Shown here one piece after another: positions 20,420 to 29,644 of a DNA stretch of 64,000 nucleotides; the stretch's first letter is position 1; each line of letters begins with the position of its first letter. Source of the DNA: Alteromonas profundi (GTDB lineage: Bacteria > Pseudomonadota > Gammaproteobacteria > Enterobacterales > Alteromonadaceae); assembly GCF_010500865.1 (NCBI RefSeq), contig NZ_JAAAWN010000015.1, positions 42,539 to 106,538 of the forward strand, written 5' to 3'. The notes under the pieces were generated by a model. That model searched no databases and was not told the origin of the DNA. It saw only the letters and a program-made list of their open reading frames with translations. The translations under genes and the position numbers were made by a program.

Positions 20420-21628
20420 TTACATAAACACCAAGTAGAGTTGTGCGATACCCGCCAACATTCCCAGCCATGCGCCGGTAACGATAAGCTTCCATTCATC
20501 TTGTTGGTATGCCGGACGTAAGACCCCTTCAAATTCTTCTGAGCTCAGTGACTGCATACGGGCACACAAATCGTCTTTAACTTTAAGGGCATCGTTAGCA
20601 TAATCAAATGCATAAGACAGGCATTTATCTGAGTTTTCAAAAATTTGCTGTACTGCCAAGGCTTTCATTCTATGGTAGTTGTCAGACCCTACACCTAGCG
20701 CAAAATAGGGTTGAGCAATAGCCACATACCTTTCTATGGCATCATTTACATGCAATTCGATAAGCTCTAATAATTGCGCCGACCCTGAACCATGCAAAAT
20801 AACATGGGTTATATTTTGCGGCGTAATTAACTTCTCTTCGATAATAGACGCATAAACTTCTGAGACTTCTTTTTGCCGCTTTAAAAACATGCCCTGAATA
20901 ATAAAAGGCCCTATTTTACGCGGCCGCTTAGGCTCAAAAATTATCTTAATGGCTATCCAATTAGTAGCGTAACCCACTAATAGACCGCCTAGGGGTAAAA
21001 TCCACCAGTGTTGGAAAAAGTGCCAAAACAGCATGGTGGGTAAACCAAACAAAAAGCCAAAGTAAAAACCAGATCGCACAATAAATGGGAATTCTTTGCT
21101 TCCTGCGGTAAGAAAAATTTCATTAATAAGTGTAGGAGAATTGACCAACTGCTCTACCACCAACTCTTTGATATCGAGTATTTCACTTACGTTATGCTGA
21201 AAATCATCAACTAATTTATGCACCACGTTCGGAATATCGTTTTCGATGCGTTGATACACCAAATTCTTACCGTGCACAGGCAATGCAGCCCATAATTGGG
21301 GCGCTGACGCTGTCATGACATCGTTAACGACTTTGCGGATCACTTGGTTTAGTCTTCGCTCGATGGCACGGGTAAGTTCGTCTGGGTCTAGGCGTTCAGC
21401 CAACTCTTCTACGCTGAGTAATTTTCCAAGTACCAGTTCAACTTCAATTTCGGCCATTTCTCTACGTTTAGCAGGTATAAGCCCTTGCCAGCCTAGAAAA
21501 GGTTTAATGCCCACAAACTCTAACGGATAGAACATCATTTTTACCGCTAAATAGTTTGTCAGCCACCCAACCAACGCACTAATCAACGGGATTGATATCA
21601 AACTCAGTGTTTCTACATTCCATTCCAT
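20420..21628 (-). CDS. DUF445 family membrane protein
   Basis: A 402-residue member of the DUF445 family. It has an N-terminal membrane segment (SLISIPLISALVGWLTNYLAVKMMFYPLEFVG), a repeated motif in the middle (PLGGLLVGYATNWIAIKIIFEPKRP, about residues 212-236) and a C-terminal helix (LIVTGAWLGMLAGIAQLYLVF). The two WLTNYLAVKMMFYP/YATNWIAIKIIFEP copies are characteristic. The role is unknown. It is the first gene of the operon with tetR and WS/DGAT. Confidence 0.85.
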   Translation of the reverse strand: MEWNVETLSLISIPLISALVGWLTNYLAVKMMFYPLEFVGIKPFLGWQGLIPAKRREMAEIEVELVLGKLLSVEELAERLDPDELTRAIERRLNQVIRKVVNDVMTASAPQLWAALPVHGKNLVYQRIENDIPNVVHKLVDDFQHNVSEILDIKELVVEQLVNSPTLINEIFLTAGSKEFPFIVRSGFYFGFLFGLPTMLFWHFFQHWWILPLGGLLVGYATNWIAIKIIFEPKRPRKIGPFIIQGMFLKRQKEVSEVYASIIEEKLITPQNITHVILHGSGSAQLLELIELHVNDAIERYVAIAQPYFALGVGSDNYHRMKALAVQQIFENSDKCLSYAFDYANDALKVKDDLCARMQSLSSEEFEGVLRPAYQQDEWKLIVTGAWLGMLAGIAQLYLVFM

Positions 21629-21812
21629 ACGGCAAACGTTGTGTCCGAATTTTTATTGTTCTTTCTCAGGCTACTGAGTGCGCAAGGCTTGGTCAATAAC
21701 TAATGTAGAAAGCGCATGGTTTTCTTAAACTAATAGCAATTAGTTTGATCTAGGTAGTGAATTCTAATTTATCGCTCTACACTTTTTGTATCGCTTAAAA
21801 AGGACGCAGTTC

Positions 21813-23270
21813 ATGGTAGTGTTCGACCCACGCTTAAGAAAACTCGATCTTGATATCGCAAATGCCGAGAGTTACGCAGCCTATAAAGAAGCTTGTCTTT
21901 TACATGATGATATATCGGGTGCTAACGACTGGAAGGCTGATGATAGCTCTAATGACTACGATCATCTTTTAATACAAAAGCGGGTTCAGCGCCTTCAAAT
22001 AGCGCGAGGCAAAAATGATGCCTTGGCGTTGATGTCTATTTTACACGAAGGGTTACACGGCAACTTGGGCAACATTGCAAACCCCAGACTTCGTATGGAA
22101 TGCAAAATCGGCACTAAGCTATTGATTGAACAATTTATTCAAGAAGTAAGTTTAGCTATCGAACATATTTACCATGCTGATGAAAACCATATCGATTTTT
22201 ATGAGAAGCTCTCGTTCTTTGAAGAAACAGCCCACGCGTTTGGCCGAAGTTGCTTAATGCTTTCTGGGGGAGCGGGCCTAGGCTTTTTTCATTGTGGGGT
22301 GGTTAAATCACTTAACGAACATAAATTGCTTCCTACTGTGATTTCTGGCGCCAGCGCAGGCTCTATCATTGCCGCGCTAATTGGCACCCGTACCCATGAA
22401 GAGCTTCTTCAATCTTTATCTCCAGAACACATCTATAACGCCTTTAGAGACTGGCGCCGGTGGCAAGGACTAGGTAAAAATAGTTTATTTGATAGTGCTG
22501 TACTAGAAAACGCCCTTATTGAGCTATTTGACGTTATGACCTTTGAAGAGGCATATAAGAAAACCCGCCGTCATATTACCGTGACGGTATCCCCTGCCGA
22601 CCTACATCAACATTCTCGTTTACTGAACGCGAAAACGTCGCCGAATGCAATAATCACCCAAGCAGTACGTGCTTCTTGCGCGGTACCAGTTATCTTCAGC
22701 CCAGTTCAATTACGTGCTAAAAACGCCAGCGGGGATATCGTACCTTATATTCCCAACCGTCGCTTTGCCGATGGCTCACTTATGGCCGATCTTCCCTATG
22801 AAAGGCTAGCGAGGCTATACGGTGTTAATCACAGTATCGTCAGTCAAACTAATCCTTTGGCAGTTCCCTTTATTTCCACCAACCGTATAGATGCCTTTTC
22901 TGTGTGGGATATGTCGGCACGGCATATAGGTAACCTTGCCAAAAGTAACAGTATTTTTGCGATAGACTTAATTGAACGTTTAACCACTAATAAAAGTGCT
23001 AAACTTGCTATTCATAAGGTGCGTTCTATTATTGAACAGCAGTATGTAGGCAATATCAATATCTTGCCCAAACGACAATTACGTAATTTAACTCACATAT
23101 TAGCCAACCCTACATTAGAAAGTTTGACTACACTGATAGAAAGTGGCGAACGGGCGACGTGGTCACAACTTGATGTTATCGAAAGAAATACCAAAATAAG
23201 TGAAAATTTACGGTATTATTTAGGCCAATTAAAGCAAAGAGGAGCGGTAGAGCTAGGGCATACAGCCTAA
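21813..23270 (+). CDS. patatin-like phospholipase with DUF3336 domain
   Basis: A 485-residue protein from ATG 21813, chosen because AAGGA lies 8 bases upstream; the TTG at 21786 has none. The N-terminal ~130 residues match the DUF3336 region that precedes patatin domains in triacylglycerol lipases. The patatin domain has the oxyanion loop SGGAGLGFFHCGVV (about 151-164), the nucleophile elbow SGASAGS (about 184) and the Asp of FADGSLMADLPYE (about 322). It probably hydrolyses triacylglycerols or phospholipids. It is divergent from the DUF445-WS/DGAT operon and 55 bp before an unknown gene. Confidence 0.88.
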   Translation: MVVFDPRLRKLDLDIANAESYAAYKEACLLHDDISGANDWKADDSSNDYDHLLIQKRVQRLQIARGKNDALALMSILHEGLHGNLGNIANPRLRMECKIGTKLLIEQFIQEVSLAIEHIYHADENHIDFYEKLSFFEETAHAFGRSCLMLSGGAGLGFFHCGVVKSLNEHKLLPTVISGASAGSIIAALIGTRTHEELLQSLSPEHIYNAFRDWRRWQGLGKNSLFDSAVLENALIELFDVMTFEEAYKKTRRHITVTVSPADLHQHSRLLNAKTSPNAIITQAVRASCAVPVIFSPVQLRAKNASGDIVPYIPNRRFADGSLMADLPYERLARLYGVNHSIVSQTNPLAVPFISTNRIDAFSVWDMSARHIGNLAKSNSIFAIDLIERLTTNKSAKLAIHKVRSIIEQQYVGNINILPKRQLRNLTHILANPTLESLTTLIESGERATWSQLDVIERNTKISENLRYYLGQLKQRGAVELGHTA

Positions 23271-23325
23271 TTTAAGCTAACAACGTACCCTTCCTTCCAA
23301 GGTATTATGCAAATAAAGGATAGTG

Positions 23326-24750
23326 GTGAGCGCGCAAAGTCCCGACAATATTTACACCCAACAGGTTAAAGAACTCATCAATATGGTCTACCCAAAAGAT
23401 TTTGGGTACGGCTCAGTTTTCGAAGACGCCCATAAATATTTTACCGTTACCCCCGAACTCGAGGCCGAAGCCAAAGCAACTACCTCCCGAATAATTAGAA
23501 TGAAAGGCAGTGGCAGAGATGAAGCTGCTATTGCCAATATGCAAGACAAGCTTAAACAAACCAAAGCAGACATTGAAGATATGCGTCTTGCTCGTCTTCA
23601 GCGCTTAGAAAACGTGAGCGATAAGCTTATTGCTTTGTGCGAAGGCGACAATTGGCAAGAGACTCAGCAATTAAGTGCTAAATTTCTCGGCACTCTGTTA
23701 TTGCTCACTCGCGGCACAGAAGGTAATTTCGCTAGTCTTCATCAGCGTTTCAAACCTCTTTACAAAGCAGTACTTACGCTACGGTTGGCAGACAGGTTAC
23801 TGGAACACGATACCATCGGGCATAATTATTTATCTAAATATCGCGACTCACTCTCGCGCTTTCGGGGTAACCGGTATTGGCGAGAAAAGTGGCGACTAGA
23901 GTTAGGTATACCCCTTATTTCGGCTGCCATTTTGCAAGATATTGGCCTGCAAAGCCCCGCGGCCCTCACACTGTTGAAAGGCGAAAATCAACAATTAGAC
24001 GAGTTTCGGTTACTTGATGAAGGCCAGCGTAAAGATTTACTTAAGTTAAATTATCACTTCACCATGAAATATGTGAGTGAAGGCTTAGGGATCCCCGCTT
24101 ATGTGGGCAACGTTCGCGAGGAGCGAGACCGCTTTATTCAAACCCATGAAGAGGTGAGTCGCTTTCTTCAAGCGTTGGTCAAAGACGCTTTCATTTCAAA
24201 GTCGGGGTTAGGTGAAATACTTAAAATACCGCAGATTTACGTTTCTATCGTGCTTTCAACAAAATCTGACTATAGCCGAAAATCACTTCCTAAAGGCTAT
24301 CTACTTATTGAGCAACTTGCCAAAAAGGGCGCACTCAACAAAAAGTTAGCAAAAGACTTCATCGGCTTAGTGGGTTATTTTCCTCAAGGGTTTGGTATCA
24401 CTTTCATACCACTGAACGATAATGGGGAAGAGAAAAAGCAATACGAATGTGCGATTGTGACTGAGTTAAACCCTAAGAACCCTGCCGAGCCTATGTGCAA
24501 AGTGGTTACTCGTAATCAAAAATACACGACAAACGGCGGCTTTGACATTGTCACAAAGAGCAGCAACCTTTATTTTCCTGCCAACAGAAAGAAGCTTATG
24601 CGCATGGGTGAAAAAAGGCTCAATGAAATTATGAGCCAACTATCCGGTAACTTCTCTGCTGATGCCGTTGAAAACTTGGTTCCCAGCTTTTGGGAACCAC
24701 ACGATTATTTTAGTTATAAAAAGCATCAAAACTTGTGGAGCAAGAAATAA
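23326..24750 (+). CDS. conserved hypothetical protein downstream of patatin
   Basis: I do not recognise this 474-residue protein. It starts at the second of two adjacent GTG codons, the better placed one (AAAGGA 5 bases upstream). There is a charged, probably coiled region at about residues 60-105 (KLKQTKADIEDMRLARLQRLENVSDKL). A central part follows with DRLLEHDTIGHNYL and ELGIPLISAAILQDIGLQSP, faintly reminiscent of HD-domain helices but without an HD pair I trust. A C-terminal beta-rich part ends near LVPSFWEPHDYFSYKKHQNLW. There is no signal peptide or membrane helix. It is likely co-transcribed with the patatin gene. Confidence 0.7.
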   Translation: MSAQSPDNIYTQQVKELINMVYPKDFGYGSVFEDAHKYFTVTPELEAEAKATTSRIIRMKGSGRDEAAIANMQDKLKQTKADIEDMRLARLQRLENVSDKLIALCEGDNWQETQQLSAKFLGTLLLLTRGTEGNFASLHQRFKPLYKAVLTLRLADRLLEHDTIGHNYLSKYRDSLSRFRGNRYWREKWRLELGIPLISAAILQDIGLQSPAALTLLKGENQQLDEFRLLDEGQRKDLLKLNYHFTMKYVSEGLGIPAYVGNVREERDRFIQTHEEVSRFLQALVKDAFISKSGLGEILKIPQIYVSIVLSTKSDYSRKSLPKGYLLIEQLAKKGALNKKLAKDFIGLVGYFPQGFGITFIPLNDNGEEKKQYECAIVTELNPKNPAEPMCKVVTRNQKYTTNGGFDIVTKSSNLYFPANRKKLMRMGEKRLNEIMSQLSGNFSADAVENLVPSFWEPHDYFSYKKHQNLWSKK

Positions 24751-24762
24751 CCAAAGGACGAG

Positions 24763-25515
24763 CTATTCGCTGCCAGAGGGTTTATTCACACTTTTTGTAT
24801 TCGCCGTACTTTTCGCCTTCGCTCCTTGAGTACTTTTGGCAGCAGACGCCGTGGGTGCTGTAGCTGTGGTCGCTTTCGGGGGCACAGGCGTGGTTTTTGC
24901 GGTAGTTTTCTTTGCCGTTGTTGCTTTTCTCGCGCCGCTCGTTTGAGCGTTGGACGCGCTTGTTTTATCGTCCGACGTTTTGGCGCTTTCGCTCGCGGCC
25001 TTTGCTCTTTCGGCTGGGGTCTTGGCCGCCGAAGCTTTACTCGGCGTAGCTTTGCTCGGCGATGTATCGTTCGCGGCGCTTTTTGCTGAGCGGGTAGCAG
25101 CGGCTTTATTTGCGGGCTTTCGCTTGGTCGCCGGCGCCTCGTTTTGTGCCGCTTTTTCAGCGGCTTGTTTTGCTGCAAGCAACGCTACCTGTTCAACCAA
25201 CACATCAACTTTATTAGACAAGACTTCTAATTGTTGCGCGCGCCCTTGCATCTCTTTATTGCCAAATAGCGAAGAAACTATAGGTAGCGAAGATACTAAT
25301 TGTTGCGCGTTATCAAACACCGCAGAAGGTTGCCACGTGCGTTTGAGTTCACGTTCAACTTGTTCGCCTTTTTTTTGCATAGAGGTAAACATATCCTGCG
25401 TGTCGTCTAAGCGTTTACTCACCATACTGGCGGTGCTATCAAGTTGCGCGGATACTAAGTCGGCCCCTGCTGCTAGCCAACCGAATAAAGGGGATGATTT
25501 GTATTTTTCAGGCAT
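24763..25515 (-). CDS. phasin-like protein with Lys/Ala/Thr-rich tail
   Basis: About 250 residues from ATG 25515, which has GGAGG 5 bases upstream; a longer frame to 25581 lacks this. The N-terminal ~110 residues are amphipathic helix (LFGWLAAGADLVSAQLDSTASMVSKRLDDTQDMF) of phasin type. Residues 115-250 are low complexity, rich in Ala, Lys, Thr, Ser and Pro, like the histone-H1-like tails of PhaF/AlgP proteins that bind DNA and storage granules. The repetitive codons create long open frames on the other strand here, which are not genes. It lies downstream of a second phasin gene. Confidence 0.7.
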   Translation of the reverse strand: MPEKYKSSPLFGWLAAGADLVSAQLDSTASMVSKRLDDTQDMFTSMQKKGEQVERELKRTWQPSAVFDNAQQLVSSLPIVSSLFGNKEMQGRAQQLEVLSNKVDVLVEQVALLAAKQAAEKAAQNEAPATKRKPANKAAATRSAKSAANDTSPSKATPSKASAAKTPAERAKAASESAKTSDDKTSASNAQTSGARKATTAKKTTAKTTPVPPKATTATAPTASAAKSTQGAKAKSTANTKSVNKPSGSE

Positions 25516-25584
25516 TTGAACCTCCACATAAAGAGGTGAATGAAAGCAAAGAGGCAGCCGCCCCCTTGCTAAGGTGAACACGTA

Positions 25585-25944
25585 CTATTTATTAGCGGCT
25601 AATTTCGCTACGGCTTCAGTAAGCGCGTCAATTTTCGCCGAAAGCTCATCAATTCGTTGATCGGCGGGATCTGTATCCAGGCCTAACTTTTTACGGACAT
25701 CAGAAACCCGGCTTTCAACATCGTTGGTTGTTGACTTAAATTTACTACGGGCATCATCTTCTAACGTTTCGCCTTTAGACACCAATTCGTCGAACATTTT
25801 TGTGGCTTCTTCGCTTAGCTTCTCGTAGCGACCTTGTGCTTCTTCCACACTTTTGCCGTACGCGCCTAAACCAGCTAGCCAAATTTTGCGGGCTACATCT
25901 TCCGCTTCGTTAATTTTACCTTTGATAGTATTAGTTGTAGTCAT
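25585..25944 (-). CDS. phasin family (PHA granule-associated, PhaI/PhaF-type) protein
   Basis: A 119-residue phasin. The motif ARKIWLAGLGAYGKSVEEAQGRYEKLSEEATKMFDELVSKGE (about residues 18-59) is the hallmark of PhaI/PhaF granule-coating proteins. The C-terminal heptad-like stretch (DQRIDELSAKIDALTEAVAKLAA) is a likely oligomerising coiled coil. No PHA synthase is in the window, so the protein may coat PHA or wax-ester/TAG inclusions. It is preceded by a terminator at 26031-26063 and is likely co-transcribed with the Lys/Ala-rich gene downstream. Confidence 0.85.
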   Translation of the reverse strand: MTTTNTIKGKINEAEDVARKIWLAGLGAYGKSVEEAQGRYEKLSEEATKMFDELVSKGETLEDDARSKFKSTTNDVESRVSDVRKKLGLDTDPADQRIDELSAKIDALTEAVAKLAANK

Positions 25945-26030
25945 CGTCAGCTCCTATACATGTCCGAATACACAGCTAATATAATCAACGCAATTAGAAT
26001 CCGCATACTAAAAACACAAATTAAATAAAA

Positions 26031-26063
26031 AAGCGTGGCTGAGTGTTTAATTCAGCCACGCTT
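26031..26063 (-). terminator. terminator of the oligopeptidase gene
   Basis: A 12-bp perfect stem AAGCGTGGCTGA / TCAGCCACGCTT with a 9-base loop. On the minus strand it is followed by a T-run (TTTTTTATTT). It ends the unit coming from 28276. Confidence 0.9.
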
Positions 26064-26110
26064 CTTTATTCGCTAAGATAACGTTTAAACGCTACACACA
26101 CGCTTATAAG

Positions 26111-28276
26111 CTAGTCTTCAATACCTGCCAAATACAAAACGAATGCGTATTCTAGCGCTGTAGACTCTAAACGTTTAAACCGGCCTGACGCGCCGCCATG
26201 CCCTGCTTCCATTTCAGTTTTAAACAATAACAAGTTGTCGTCGGTCTTCATTTCGCGCAGTTTTGCTACCCACTTCATTGGTTCAAAGTACTGCACCTGT
26301 GAGTCATGTAACCCTGTGGTAACCAATAAGTTAGGATAAGCTTGTGCTTGCACTTGGTCATAAGGAGAGTACGTTAGCATATAGTCAAATTCATCCTTAT
26401 TGGCAGGGTTACCCCATTCTGTATACTCACCGGTGGTCAGCGGTATAGACGCATCACTCATAGTTGTTACCACGTCGACAAAGGGGACATGTGCGCTCAC
26501 ACCTTCATAAAGCTCAGGCGCTATATTTACAACGGCCCCCATCAATAACCCGCCAGCACTGCCGCCCATGGCAAAAGCTTTTTCACTATCTACGTAATTT
26601 TGCTCAATCAACCCTTTAGTTACATCAATGAAGTCAGTAAAGGTATTCATCTTACTGTGCATTTTTCCATCTTCGTACCAGTCTCTACCTAGCATTTGCC
26701 CGCCCCGAATATGGGCGATAGCTACCACAAACCCTCGGTCGAGTAGCGATATCCACGAACTTCTAAAAGTGGGTTCTACCGTAGACCCATAAGAGCCGTA
26801 GGCATATTGGTACAGAGGGTTAGTCCCGTCTTGGCTAAACGAATCTTTACGGTAAACCAAAGAAACCGGAATATCGCTTCCGTCTTGCGCCTTCACCATA
26901 ACCCGTTCTGAACGATAAGCGGATGCATCGAACGAATCAGAAATTTTATTTTGCTTCATCACCTTTGTGTCCATCGTTTTCAGATTAATATCTAAGATAG
27001 ACGGTGGGGTAGTCATTGAACTGTAGTAAATACGCAAGGTATCAGTATCAAGCTGGGTGTTGCCGGTAAAATAGGCACCGTAAATTGGATCATCTAAGGG
27101 AATAGTGCGGGCATCTTTCGTTATAAGGTTGTGGGCTACAATGCGTGGTACGCCCTGTTCTTTTTCCTTAACAACTAAGTAGTCACCTATAATCTCGATA
27201 TCTTGAATAAATACGTCGGGGTTGTGCGCAACAACGTCCTTCCATTTAGACATATCATCAGTAGCGTTTGCCGGGGCTACCATAACTTTAAAGTTTTTGG
27301 CGTCTTTATTGGTTAGAATGAAGTATTCATCGCCCGCCTTTTCTACTGAGTACTCGTGTCCCTCTTCGATAGGAAGAAATGTTTTAGGGGCTTGTGCCGG
27401 TGCATTGGCATCAATTAATGTTACCCCTGTCATATCCGTATTGTCGTGGTGAATATAGATAACTTCGTCATCTTTGCTTTTACTTATATGGGTGTAAAAC
27501 GTCTCGTCATCTTCTTGATACATTAACGCATCTTGGGCTTGCTCTGTACCTAGTTTGTGCCGATACACTTGAAAGCCAAGCAATGTTTGCGGGTCTTTTT
27601 TAACATAGAAAAGGTGTTCGTTATCATTGGCCCACACCACGGCACCTGAAGTATCTATAAGACGGTCTTCATAAAGTTCACCAGTGGCAATATTGCGCAC
27701 TTTAATGGTGTACATACGCCGGCTCACGGTATCTTCAGAATATGCCATAAGTTGGTTATTGCTACTTACTGCAACACTACCAACAGAGAAATAATCGTGG
27801 CCATCTGCTAGCTTATTAACATCTAATAGCACTTCATCTTCACTTTCTAGCGTAGGCTTTCTTATGAAAATAGGGTATTCATTGTCACCAGAATATTGCG
27901 TGTAGTACCAGTACCCGTTATCGAGTACGGGAACAGTTGAGTCGTCTTTTTGAATTCGTGACACCAATTCTTCATACAAACGTTCTCGAGACTCACTTAG
28001 TGGCGCTAGTACCGTTTCTAGGTACGCATTTTCTTTTTCAAGGTGACTGAGAATTTCTGGATCTTCACGGGCATCGTCTCGCATCCAATAATAGTTATCT
28101 ACGCGGGTCACACCATGGGCCGTTAATGGGTGAGGAATTTTTTTAGCCACTGGGGCAGCTGTATTCGTATTTAACGTCATAATCTCATCTAATTGAACTT
28201 CATCGTTTGAAGGGGCCACGTTACTACACCCTCCCACCATGGCACTAGTGGCAAGTGCGAGCCAAAGATATTTCAT
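26111..28276 (-). CDS. S9 family oligopeptidase B-like lipoprotein
   Basis: A 721-residue prolyl-oligopeptidase family serine peptidase, closest in layout to oligopeptidase B (cleavage after basic residues of short peptides). The beta-propeller domain occupies about residues 50-450. The hydrolase domain follows with nucleophile GGSAGG (about 571-576), the Asp of GLHDSQVQYFEP and the His of EAGHGG. Unlike cytosolic E. coli PtrB it starts with a lipoprotein signal (MKYLWLALATSAMVGGCSN, lipobox VGGC), so it acts in the envelope. It is monocistronic, with a strong terminator downstream. Confidence 0.9.
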   Translation of the reverse strand: MKYLWLALATSAMVGGCSNVAPSNDEVQLDEIMTLNTNTAAPVAKKIPHPLTAHGVTRVDNYYWMRDDAREDPEILSHLEKENAYLETVLAPLSESRERLYEELVSRIQKDDSTVPVLDNGYWYYTQYSGDNEYPIFIRKPTLESEDEVLLDVNKLADGHDYFSVGSVAVSSNNQLMAYSEDTVSRRMYTIKVRNIATGELYEDRLIDTSGAVVWANDNEHLFYVKKDPQTLLGFQVYRHKLGTEQAQDALMYQEDDETFYTHISKSKDDEVIYIHHDNTDMTGVTLIDANAPAQAPKTFLPIEEGHEYSVEKAGDEYFILTNKDAKNFKVMVAPANATDDMSKWKDVVAHNPDVFIQDIEIIGDYLVVKEKEQGVPRIVAHNLITKDARTIPLDDPIYGAYFTGNTQLDTDTLRIYYSSMTTPPSILDINLKTMDTKVMKQNKISDSFDASAYRSERVMVKAQDGSDIPVSLVYRKDSFSQDGTNPLYQYAYGSYGSTVEPTFRSSWISLLDRGFVVAIAHIRGGQMLGRDWYEDGKMHSKMNTFTDFIDVTKGLIEQNYVDSEKAFAMGGSAGGLLMGAVVNIAPELYEGVSAHVPFVDVVTTMSDASIPLTTGEYTEWGNPANKDEFDYMLTYSPYDQVQAQAYPNLLVTTGLHDSQVQYFEPMKWVAKLREMKTDDNLLLFKTEMEAGHGGASGRFKRLESTALEYAFVLYLAGIED

Positions 28277-28422
28277 TCTATTTTCCTCACCAATTCGTTT
28301 GTATTCTTGTTCTATGTGAATAAGCAGTATGAAAAAAATGAAGTTGATATACCAGTTTTTGATGAGCTATTCATCGCAAGTGGGGGGATTAAATTGTTAC
28401 TAGGTGTAACTTAGAAGGCCTA

Positions 28423-28459
28423 AATGAAAAAACGCCCTATTAGGTGGCGTCTTTTCATT
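28423..28459 (-). terminator. terminator of fadR
   Basis: A long hairpin: AATGAAAA plus ACGCC on the left, GGCGT plus TTTTCATT on the right, with a single internal mismatch and a 9-base loop. The right-hand A-run reads as a T-run on the minus strand. It lies 34 bp after the fadR stop. Confidence 0.85.
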
Positions 28460-28492
28460 AAATGGTGCGAAAGTGGCTGTTTAGTTATACGG

Positions 28493-29203
28493 TTAATCTA
28501 CAAGATCGTTAGGCATACTTTCTCTTACTACCTGCCATACTTTACCACTTTCAATACCGTAATTTCTCACAATAACGGGCACACTTTCGTAGTTGCCCTT
28601 TTCTGCAGCGTCCAACAAATCTGCATAATAGCGCTTAGCAACATCGCGGGCTTGCTGATGCGAAAAATAAAATCCACCAATACGTGAATATAGCCCTCTA
28701 AAGCCATTCATCATTAAAACAAACACGTTGTTGTTAGAAGCAAGTGCTAAATCGTGCGTCATTTGATAATCAAATTGCGCGAACGCAAGCCCTTCTTCTT
28801 CTACCTCTTTATATCGCGCTATAATGTCGGCAGAGGCTTGTGGATTGTGACGGATAGCACCACGGATAAATACTGCACTTAGGTTCGTTCTAGCGGCAAG
28901 CAAGTTATCAACTAACTCAGGAATACCTTCTTGGTCGAGCCTGGCTAATGTCTCAAGAATATTAAGACCACAGGTTTCCCAAAAGTTGTTTACCTTCGTA
29001 GGCTTTCCATGCTGTATGGTTAGCCAGCCATCGCGTGCTAAACGTTGCAGCACTTCTCGCAATGTGGTTCGTGTTACTCCAATTAGCTCAGACAATTCAC
29101 GTTCTGCGGGCAATATGGTGCCCGGAGGAAAGCGTCCACTCCAAATCGACTCAACAATATATTCTTCGGCAAATCCAGCGGGACTCTGAGCCTTGTAAAT
29201 CAT
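28493..29203 (-). CDS. fadR: fatty acid metabolism regulator FadR
   Basis: A GntR-family acyl-CoA-responsive regulator that represses fad genes and activates unsaturated fatty-acid synthesis genes. The 236 residues show the winged helix ([53 protein letters not shown], about 19-71) and the acyl-CoA-binding C-terminal FCD-like domain ([37 protein letters not shown]). The length is close to E. coli FadR (239). The divergent fadR-nhaB arrangement is conserved in gammaproteobacteria. A 13/17 match to the FadR site lies 33 bp upstream of its own start, suggesting autoregulation. Confidence 0.96.
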   Translation of the reverse strand: MIYKAQSPAGFAEEYIVESIWSGRFPPGTILPAERELSELIGVTRTTLREVLQRLARDGWLTIQHGKPTKVNNFWETCGLNILETLARLDQEGIPELVDNLLAARTNLSAVFIRGAIRHNPQASADIIARYKEVEEEGLAFAQFDYQMTHDLALASNNNVFVLMMNGFRGLYSRIGGFYFSHQQARDVAKRYYADLLDAAEKGNYESVPVIVRNYGIESGKVWQVVRESMPNDLVD

Positions 29204-29235
29204 AACTAATCGCCTGCACGTTATTGTTATTTTGC

Positions 29236-29252
29236 AACTGATTGTACCAGAT
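29236..29252. promoter_or_regulatory. candidate FadR-binding site upstream of fadR
   Basis: AACTGATTGTACCAGAT matches 13 of 17 positions of the E. coli FadR consensus (N counted), with both half-sites partly intact (AACTG...ACCAG). The location is 33-49 bases before the fadR start codon, fitting autoregulation. The match is by eye. Confidence 0.5.
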
Positions 29253-29479
29253 GACCATTTATTATCACAATGAAATATGTCGTGTCTGGCGCGTCTATTA
29301 ACAAACTATTAAAAACTCTATGTAAATAAATAGATTACCTAAGGAGCCGACGGGAATTTTTAAAATCCACTTTGCGAATTGGTGAACGAATTGACTATTT
29401 TGTAAACGACGTTGCAAACAACGCGCCCGACCCCCTTTCAACTTTCACAGTGTGGGGTCTGTGAATTGCTTTCTCAAGG

Positions 29480-29509
29480 TTGTAATATCGTGTACGCTTA
29501 AATTATAAC
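29480..29509 (+). promoter_or_regulatory. candidate promoter of nhaB
   Basis: TTGTAA (29480-29485), an 18-base spacer and TATAAC (29504-29509). It would leave a 5' leader of about 130 bases before the nhaB ATG at 29645, which has AAAAGGAATAGG upstream. Confidence 0.45.
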
Positions 29510-29644
29510 TACAATGCCAGCAGCAAAACTGTCCCAATATCGATAACTTGCCTTCGATTTATGACTGTTTATGTTTGCAACAACCGATAATTCAACTCGT
29601 AAAGTCGCGCATTTGCGCCTTTGTTGTAAAAGGAATAGGAACCC

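Larger units (their letters stand above)
29204..29644. other. fadR-nhaB divergent intergenic region
   Basis: This 441-bp gap contains no gene I can support. It holds a candidate FadR site (29236-29252) near fadR and a candidate sigma70 promoter for nhaB (29480-29509). The left part is very AT-rich (29260-29340). Confidence 0.6.

Noticed and set aside
20419..20532. N-terminal extension of the tetR frame
   Set aside because: It lies inside the DUF445 gene and precedes the natural TetR start; the ATG at 20418 is correct.
23820..24000. HD-domain reading of the protein downstream of patatin
   Set aside because: The HD-like residues (HDTIGH, LQDIG) lack the rest of the HD metal-binding pattern.
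24786..25519. Long frames on both strands in the Lys/Ala-rich phasin-like gene
   Set aside because: They result from the repetitive GC-biased codons of the real gene; no ribosome site or family resemblance.
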